From positions 372,001 through 436,000 of the forward strand of contig NZ_JACJIM010000001.1 of assembly GCF_014138435.1 (NCBI RefSeq): 64,000 bases of DNA, read 5' to 3'. Origin of the DNA: Methylobacterium fujisawaense. GTDB taxonomy: Bacteria > Pseudomonadota > Alphaproteobacteria > Rhizobiales > Beijerinckiaceae. The position numbers were made by a program, and so were the translations under genes. The notes beneath the pieces were generated by a model. The model searched no databases. It saw only the letters and a list, made by a program, of their open reading frames with translations, and was not told the DNA's origin. Shown here piece by piece: positions 59,012-64,000 of the stretch; within the stretch, counting starts at the first letter, position 1; every line of letters starts with the position of its first letter.

Positions 59012-59569
59012 ATGTCGGGTGGTCACGGGGCGATCGAAGGGTCGAACAAGCGCGTGGCGCTGCTGATCTCGGTGCTGGCGCTGTTCCTCGCCTTCAGCGA
59101 GACCCTGGGCAAGGCGTCCCAGACGGAGTCGATCGGGGCCAATGTGGAGGCCGCAAACCAATGGGCCTATTTTCAGGCCCGCACCATCCGCTCCACGGTG
59201 CTGAAGACCGCCGACGAGGCCCTGGCCCTGCTTCCGCCGGGACCGAACCAGGACGCGATCGCCGCCAAGCGTGCCGAGTGGGCCAAGACCCTGACGCGCT
59301 GGGAATCCGAGCCCGCCACCGGCGAGGGGCGCAAGGAGCTGACCGCCAAGGCCCGCGCTTCGGAAGGCCGGCGCGACCTCGCGCTGCTGCGTTACCACCA
59401 TTACGAACTGGCCTCGGCGGCCTTCCAGATCGGCATCGTGCTGGCATCGGCCGAGGTCATCACCGGCATCACCCTCTTGGTCTTCGCCGGCGGTTTCCTG
59501 GGTCTCGCCGGAGCCGCACTCCTCGGCTTCGGCTATCTCGCGCCGCATGCCCTGCCGTTCTTCCACTGA
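59012..59569 (+). CDS. DUF4337 family membrane protein
   Basis: A 185-residue protein with an N-terminal helix (ALLISVLALFLAFSETLGKA), a helical middle including ANQWAYFQARTIRSTVLKTA, and a C-terminal pair of helices (ASAAFQIGIVLASAEVITGI and FAGGFLGLAGAALLGFGYLA). The family is defined by this layout and has no known function. It starts behind ACGGAGACG, 83 bases after the pump gene. Confidence 0.85.
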   Translation: MSGGHGAIEGSNKRVALLISVLALFLAFSETLGKASQTESIGANVEAANQWAYFQARTIRSTVLKTADEALALLPPGPNQDAIAAKRAEWAKTLTRWESEPATGEGRKELTAKARASEGRRDLALLRYHHYELASAAFQIGIVLASAEVITGITLLVFAGGFLGLAGAALLGFGYLAPHALPFFH

Positions 59570-59692
59570 GGAATCGCCCCGCGAGTCAGCGGCGTAACGC
59601 CACCCTCGCGTCCGATTGATCGGCCGCGCCCGTCCATGGGCTGGACGCGCGCGCCGGAAGCTGATCGTTTCGGCACATTCCAGGGGGGAATG

Positions 59693-60220
59693 ATGTCAGC
59701 TCATTCGGAAGACCAGGGCCGCCTGACGCGGCTCGCCAGCGCGATCTTCCTGCACACCGAGCACGCGATCTACGCGGCGCTCGGTCTTCTGCTCGCCCTC
59801 ACCGCCATTGTCGCGCTGGTCGATGCCGCGGGGCTCACCTGGGAGGCCATGCGGGCGCTCGGCGGCGCCCAGCAGATCCTGGAGGTGATCGACCGGCTGC
59901 TGTTCCTGCTCATGCTGATCGAGATCCTGCACACGGTGCGGGTCTCGATGCGGTCGGGCACCCTGACCTGCGAGCCGTTCCTGATCGTCGGGCTGATCGC
60001 CTCGATCCGGCGCGTCCTGGTGATCACGCTGCAATCCTCCGAGATCATGCACGCCAAGGACTGGTCGCCCGAGAAGCAGGCGCTGTTCCAGGCGTCGATG
60101 ATCGAACTCGGCGTGCTGGCGGGGCTGATCCTCACGATGGTCTTCGCGATCTTCCTGCTCCACCGCGCCCGCGACGACGGGCGGCCGGCCGGCGAGGAGA
60201 AGCCCGCCGGCGAATCCTGA
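59693..60220 (+). CDS. PsiE-like phosphate-starvation-inducible membrane protein
   Basis: A 175-residue inner-membrane protein with four helices (AIYAALGLLLALTAIVALV; IDRLLFLLMLIEILHTV; EPFLIVGLIASIRRVLVI; LGVLAGLILTMVFAIFLL). The EILHTV and the GLIASIRRVLVITLQSSE segment are typical of the PsiE/DUF2485-like family. I choose the second of two adjacent ATGs (59693), behind AGGGGGG. E. coli PsiE responds to phosphate limitation, but no Pho box is apparent here. Confidence 0.82.
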   Translation: MSAHSEDQGRLTRLASAIFLHTEHAIYAALGLLLALTAIVALVDAAGLTWEAMRALGGAQQILEVIDRLLFLLMLIEILHTVRVSMRSGTLTCEPFLIVGLIASIRRVLVITLQSSEIMHAKDWSPEKQALFQASMIELGVLAGLILTMVFAIFLLHRARDDGRPAGEEKPAGES

Positions 60221-60286
60221 CGCGGCTCACCCGCTCCGGGTCGCTTCGCTCCGTCCGCGATGACGGAGCGAAGGCCGCATGCGTGC

Positions 60287-60805
60287 TCAGTTCATCCGCA
60301 GGATCGCCGCGTTGAGGAGCGTCGCGAAGCCCACCCAGGCGGCGTAGGGCACGAGGAGCCATGCGGCGATCCGGTCGAACCGCCAGGCCAGCCGGATGGT
60401 CCAGAGCACCATCACGAGCAGCATCGCGACGACAATGAGCCCCGCGCCGATCGCGTGGGCGGTGAAGAAGACGGGCGTCCAGGCGGCGTTGAGCACCAGT
60501 TGCACCAGGAAGGCCGTCAGGGCGAGCCACCAGCCCGTGCGGCTCGGTCCGGTGCGCGGCATAGTGCCGAGCAGCCGCCAGAGTGCGATCGCGATCATCG
60601 TGTAGAGGATCGTCCACGCGACCGGGAACACCCAATTCGGCGGGTTGAAGACCGGCTTGTTCAGGCCGGCATACCATCCCGGGATCTCGGCCTGGGTCGC
60701 CATCGAGCCGACCACCGCGGTGGCCGCCACCGGCAGGATCGCGGCGGCGAGCCGTAGCCAGCGCGACAGAGGCGCCCCCTGGGGGACGTGTATGGCGGCC
60801 GTCAT
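60287..60805 (-). CDS. tspO: TspO/MBR family tryptophan-rich sensory protein
   Basis: A 172-residue five-helix outer- or inner-membrane protein related to the mitochondrial translocator protein. Family marks are EIPGWYAGLNKPVFNPPNW, VFPVAWTILYTMIAIALW and LVQLVLNAAWTPVFF. It binds porphyrins and takes part in tetrapyrrole or stress responses in other alphaproteobacteria. Start at ATG 60805; the frame extends upstream through a tandem repeat and is not coding there. It is divergent from the PLP enzyme. Confidence 0.94.
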   Translation of the reverse strand: MTAAIHVPQGAPLSRWLRLAAAILPVAATAVVGSMATQAEIPGWYAGLNKPVFNPPNWVFPVAWTILYTMIAIALWRLLGTMPRTGPSRTGWWLALTAFLVQLVLNAAWTPVFFTAHAIGAGLIVVAMLLVMVLWTIRLAWRFDRIAAWLLVPYAAWVGFATLLNAAILRMN

Positions 60806-60830
60806 GATCGTTCGTCTCCACCGGGCAGGG

Positions 60831-60869
60831 CTTGCGGGCGTGGCTTGCAGGCGCGGGTTGCGGGCGTGG
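60831..60869. repeat. 13-bp tandem repeat upstream of tspO
   Basis: Three units of CTTGCGGGCGTGG with single changes (CTTGCAGGCGCGG, GTTGCGGGCGTGG) and a degenerate fourth. It lies 26-64 bases before the tspO ATG, in the 122-base space shared with the divergent metC-like gene, so it may alter promoter spacing. Confidence 0.75.
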
Positions 60870-60927
60870 CTTGCCGGGGCCAACGCGCCGTGGCACGCGG
60901 CCGTCTCCATCCGCCGAGAATCGCCAG

Positions 60928-62130
60928 ATGTCACTGCCTAACGCGCCGCAGGGTCCGTCGGATAGCCGCAGCGACGCTGCGCCGGGATTCACGCCCCGAA
61001 CCCTCGCGGCCCAGGCCATGGGCCGGATCGAGCCCGGGACGCGGGCGGTGGTCATGCCGCTGCACGTCTCGACCACCTTCATCCGCGATCCCGACAACGG
61101 CTACAGCTCCGGCTACAGCTACGCGCGGCCCGACAACGCCACGGTGCGCGAGGCCGAATCCGTCCTGGCGATGCTGGAGGGTGCGGAGGCCGGCGCGCTG
61201 CTGTTCGGCTCCGGAATGGCGGCGGCGACCGCGGTGTTCGGCGCCCTGGAGCCCGGCGACCACGTGGTCGCCGGCACGGTCATGTACTGGGCGCTGAAGC
61301 GCTGGCTGCGCGAGGAGGCGCCCCGGCGCGGCCTGACGCTCACCTTCGTGGACACGGCCGATCTGGATGCCCTGCGCGCCGCGGTCGCGCCCGGCCGGAC
61401 CCGGCTCGTCTGGATCGAGACCCCCGGCAACCCGCTCTGGACGGTCACCGACATCGCCGCCGCCGCCGAGATCGCCCACGCGGCGGGGGCACGGCTCGCC
61501 GTCGATTCCACGGCCGCCTCGCCGGTGCACACGCGTCCCCTGGAACGCGGTGCCGACATCGTGATGCACTCGGCCACGAAGATCCTGAACGGCCATTCGG
61601 ACGTCGTGGCGGGCGTGCTGGCGGGCGCGCGGGCCGACGCGTTCTGGGATCGGATCCGGGGGATCCGGGCCGGCAGCGGCGGTATCCTCGGGCCCTTCGA
61701 GGCCTACCTGCTGATGCGCTCGCTCCGGACCCTGCACCTGCGGGCCGCGGCACAATCGGCGGGTGCCCTGCGGCTCGCCGAGCGCCTGAGCGGGAACCCG
61801 CTCGTAACCCACGTCCTCTATCCGGGACTGCCGGACGATCCCGGGCACGCGATCGCCCGCCGTCAGATGCGGGACGGCTTCGGCTTCATGCTGTCGATCC
61901 GGGTGGCCGGCGGCGAGGCCGGCGCCATCGCCACGGCGGCGCGGGTGCGGCTCTGGAAGCGGGCGACCTCCCTCGGCGGCGTCGAGAGTCTCATCGAACA
62001 CCGCGCCTCGGTGGAGGGCCCGGGCAGCCCCTGCCCGCCGGATCTCCTGCGCCTGTCCACGGGCATCGAGGACACGGAGGACCTGTACGGCGATCTCGAC
62101 CAGGCTCTGCGCAGCGCCCACGGGGGCTGA
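60928..62130 (+). CDS. Cystathionine beta-lyase / Cys-Met metabolism PLP enzyme
   Basis: A 400-residue fold-type I PLP enzyme. Seen are the N-terminal TRAVVMPLHVSTTF, the Tyr region YSYARPDNATVREAE, ALLFGSGMAA (cofactor phosphate site), VWIETPGNP, VDSTAASPVHTRPL and Lys218 in HSATKILNGHSD, the Schiff-base lysine. The late LGGVESLIEHRAS is typical of the gamma-family (MetB/MetC/MGL). The usual DNTFATP is altered to DSTAASP. I favour a lyase such as cystathionine beta- or gamma-lyase, but gamma-synthase is possible. Start at ATG 60928. Confidence 0.9.
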   Translation: MSLPNAPQGPSDSRSDAAPGFTPRTLAAQAMGRIEPGTRAVVMPLHVSTTFIRDPDNGYSSGYSYARPDNATVREAESVLAMLEGAEAGALLFGSGMAAATAVFGALEPGDHVVAGTVMYWALKRWLREEAPRRGLTLTFVDTADLDALRAAVAPGRTRLVWIETPGNPLWTVTDIAAAAEIAHAAGARLAVDSTAASPVHTRPLERGADIVMHSATKILNGHSDVVAGVLAGARADAFWDRIRGIRAGSGGILGPFEAYLLMRSLRTLHLRAAAQSAGALRLAERLSGNPLVTHVLYPGLPDDPGHAIARRQMRDGFGFMLSIRVAGGEAGAIATAARVRLWKRATSLGGVESLIEHRASVEGPGSPCPPDLLRLSTGIEDTEDLYGDLDQALRSAHGG

Positions 62131-62222
62131 TTGTCGAGGGCGGTTGGTGCCGAACGGGTTCCTGGCGCGTTGTGCCGGCAGTTCCGACGGCGCACGCCGC
62201 CACAGATCGCGAGTCCGACGAC

Positions 62223-62702
62223 ATGACGACCCGTTTCCGCGCGATGGTCCCCGGCACCTTCGCGCTGCTCACCCTGGCGCTCGCCCCGCTCTCGGCGCGC
62301 GCCGACGCCGTCCCGACTCTCGATGTCGAGCGGACCTGCCAGTCGGCGCAGGTCACCAACACGTCCATCAGCGACAAGGCGAATTACGACGGCTGCCTCC
62401 GCTCCGAGCGCGAAGCCCGGAAGGAGGCCGAGCGGCACTGGAGCAGCTACACCCCCGCCGCCAAGCGCCAGTGCGAGGATCAGTTCAAGGCAGGCGGCTA
62501 TCCGTCCTACGTCGAGATGGTGACCTGCCTGGAACTCGCCTCCGGCACCGTGCCGACGCAGAGCGACGAGGGCGGCCGCGCGGTGGGCGGTCCGGGCTCG
62601 CCGCGGGACGTGAAGGTACAGCGCGAAGGCGCCGCCAACCTCACCAAGGAGCCGCCCGCGAGCCAGCGCACGGATCCCATGAAGGTGCTGGAGAACAAAT
62701 AG
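62223..62702 (+). CDS. Exported protein of unknown function
   Basis: A 159-residue protein with a signal peptide (MVPGTFALLTLALAPLSARADA) after the ATG at 62223. The mature part carries four Cys (ERTCQSAQ, YDGCLRSERE, RQCEDQFK, VTCLELAS), likely two disulfides, and a polar disordered tail (KEPPASQRTDPMKVLENK). No family recognised, though the pattern recurs in small periplasmic proteins of Methylobacterium-like genomes by my impression only. An open frame continues upstream, but the signal fits the chosen start. Confidence 0.65.
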   Translation: MTTRFRAMVPGTFALLTLALAPLSARADAVPTLDVERTCQSAQVTNTSISDKANYDGCLRSEREARKEAERHWSSYTPAAKRQCEDQFKAGGYPSYVEMVTCLELASGTVPTQSDEGGRAVGGPGSPRDVKVQREGAANLTKEPPASQRTDPMKVLENK

Positions 62703-62830
62703 GCCCGCGCGCCGGAGACCGTCCCGGCCGCGGCGGGCGCCGACGAGCCATTCTCCCGGCGCCTAGGCATAGGACCGAGGCGGCGTGCTAAGGGCGGTCA
62801 TCCCCGCCTTCCCGCACGCCGCCCGGATCC

Positions 62831-63760
62831 GTGAACGCCCTCGCCATCATCGCCCCGATCTTCGGGATCGTCCTGATCGGCTGGGCGACAGCCCTCGCGG
62901 GCCTTCTCTCCGACAAGGTGAGCGACGGTCTGTCGGAATACGTCTTCGCCGTCGCCGTCCCGGCCCTGATCATCGCCACGCTGACCAAGCCCGGCATGAG
63001 CGGGACCGTCACATGGTCCTACTGGGTCGCGTATTTCGGCGGCGCCGCGATCTCGTGGTTCGTCGGCACGCTGATCGCCCGGCGGCGCGCCGGGATCGAG
63101 CGGCGGGGCGCCATCCTGCACGGCTTCGCGGCGAGCCAGTCGAACACGGTGTTCGTCGGCGTGCCGATGATCCTCCAGGCCTATGGCGAGGAGGGCGCCT
63201 TCCCGCTGTTCATGCTGCTCGCCGTCCACCTGCCGCTGATGATGGGCAGCGCCACCTTCCTGATCGAATCCGATTCCGGCCTGCCGGTCCTGGCGCGGAT
63301 CCGGGGGCTCGCCCTGGTGCTGCTGCGCAACCCGATCTTCGTGGCGCTCCTGATCGGCATGGCGATGAAGGGGCTCGGTCTCGCGCCGGTCGGCATCGCC
63401 CGATCGCTCATCGACGCCTTCGCGGGCACCGCCTCCACCTGTGCGCTGGTGGCGCTCGGAGCCGGCCTGAAGCGCTACCGGGTGCTGTTCGACCTCAAGG
63501 GCGCCCTGGTCATCGCCCTCCTGAAGAACCTCCTGCACCCGCTGGCGGTCTGGATCCTGGCCTTCCACGTCTTCGCGATGCCGGCCGCCTATGCGGGCGT
63601 CGCGACCCTGTTCGCCGCCATGCCGGTGGGGATCAACGCCTACCTGCTGGCGGCGCGCTACAAGACCGAAACCGGGATGGTAGCGGCCTCCGTGCTGGTC
63701 TCGACCCTGCTGGCGCCGCTCACCACCCTGGCGTGGCTGATGCTCCTCGGCCGGGCGTGA
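62831..63760 (+). CDS. AEC family transporter (auxin efflux carrier-like)
   Basis: A 309-residue inner-membrane protein with about ten helices in two halves. It starts at a GTG at 62831 (NALAIIAPIFGIVLIGW). Family motifs are the region ASQSNTVFVGVPMI with the crossing Asn, RNPIFVALLIGMAMKG, and the second-half ATLFAAMPVGINAYLLA. These proteins move organic acids (malate, malonate) or auxin-like compounds. No neighbour specifies the substrate. No strong ribosome site is seen before the GTG. Confidence 0.9.
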   Translation: MNALAIIAPIFGIVLIGWATALAGLLSDKVSDGLSEYVFAVAVPALIIATLTKPGMSGTVTWSYWVAYFGGAAISWFVGTLIARRRAGIERRGAILHGFAASQSNTVFVGVPMILQAYGEEGAFPLFMLLAVHLPLMMGSATFLIESDSGLPVLARIRGLALVLLRNPIFVALLIGMAMKGLGLAPVGIARSLIDAFAGTASTCALVALGAGLKRYRVLFDLKGALVIALLKNLLHPLAVWILAFHVFAMPAAYAGVATLFAAMPVGINAYLLAARYKTETGMVAASVLVSTLLAPLTTLAWLMLLGRA

Positions 63761-63872
63761 CGGCGGCGCCCCGGCGTCACCGCGCGCGTTGGACGGGGCG
63801 TTTTCCGGGTCTAGGGTAGGCGCAAGCGCGGGTCCGCGAGGCCCGGCGCATCCCTGCAGGCGAGGAATTTCG

Positions 63873-64000
63873 ATGAACGCTCCGATGCGCCCTCCGGGCA
63901 GCGCCTCCCCGTCGGCCCCGGCCTCGCCCCGCTTCGTCTGGGACGATCCCTTCCTGCTGGAGGATCAGCTCACCGAGGATGAGCGGGCGATCCGCAACGT
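63873..64000 (+). CDS. Acyl-CoA dehydrogenase, probable glutaryl-CoA dehydrogenase, 3'-truncated by window edge
   Basis: Only the first 42 codons are in the window. After a short Pro/Ser-rich start, the segment FVWDDPFLLEDQLTEDERAI matches the conserved N-terminus of glutaryl-CoA dehydrogenase (the DPFLLEDQLTEEER motif). A CGAGGA ribosome site precedes ATG 63873. The FAD and active-site Glu regions are outside the window, so the call rests on the N-terminus alone. Confidence 0.8.
   Translation, partial: MNAPMRPPGSASPSAPASPRFVWDDPFLLEDQLTEDERAIRN

Overview
The window is GC-rich (visibly around 70%) chromosomal DNA from an alphaproteobacterium of the Rhizobiales/Hyphomicrobiales. The gene set fits Methylobacterium, perhaps the M. 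radiotolerans/oryzae group: tig-clpP-clpX-lon in order, a phaB-phaA pair divergent from phaR, glutamine synthetases of types I and II together, a DUF2735 protein beside glnII, TspO, a pentapeptide-repeat protein and a FdhF/YdeP-type molybdoenzyme. The genus is an inference from gene content, not from a database match. I see no phage, integrase, IS element, CRISPR array or rRNA.

Layout. 1-2106: end of an ABC transporter ATPase and an amidohydrolase, probably one operon. 2129-6937: a glucarate catabolic block (dehydratase, MFS permease, KdgD) with a divergent LysR regulator. 7053-12197: thiamine-binding protein, a palindromic repeat element, an unlisted 57-aa metallothionein, a YdeP-like molybdenum oxidoreductase, a pentapeptide-repeat/channel-like fusion and an OhrR-type regulator. 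12321-19553: selA, manC, an SDR/hydrolase pair and a chemoreceptor. 20019-27459: tRNA-Val, an Asp/Glu-hydantoin racemase relative, the protein quality-control block lon-clpX-clpP-tig and tRNA-Leu. 27608-30584: a multicopper-oxidase-fold protein that has lost most copper ligands, and the NAD(P)HX repair enzyme.

30779-34513: a nitrogen-assimilation block, glnB > DUF2735 > < glnII, glnA >, with a good sigma-54 promoter candidate in front of glnII and strong terminators. 34655-39780: VOC protein, short RNase D, cupin, DMT exporter, glycerophosphodiesterase and small membrane/exported proteins. 40211-43190: polyhydroxybutyrate genes phaB, phaA and phaR, with hairpins after phaA and phaB and a phased repeat in the phaA/phaR divergent region. 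43286-50328: small genes, rpmF, an HhH protein, a divergent PEP-carboxylase-family protein, a DCC thiol oxidoreductase and the qmcA-nfeD membrane pair.

50661-53994: a three-gene glycosyltransferase operon. 54552-58928: an RND efflux adaptor and pump. 59012-64000: DUF4337, PsiE-like, TspO, a cystathionine beta-lyase-type PLP enzyme, an exported protein, an AEC transporter and the first codons of a glutaryl-CoA/acyl-CoA dehydrogenase.

Most of the window is ordinary core chromosome. The points most worth a second look are protein families whose expected catalytic residues are missing (multicopper oxidase, PEP carboxylase, racemase), the pentapeptide/channel fusion, and the regulatory architecture around glnB-glnII-glnA and phaA/phaR.
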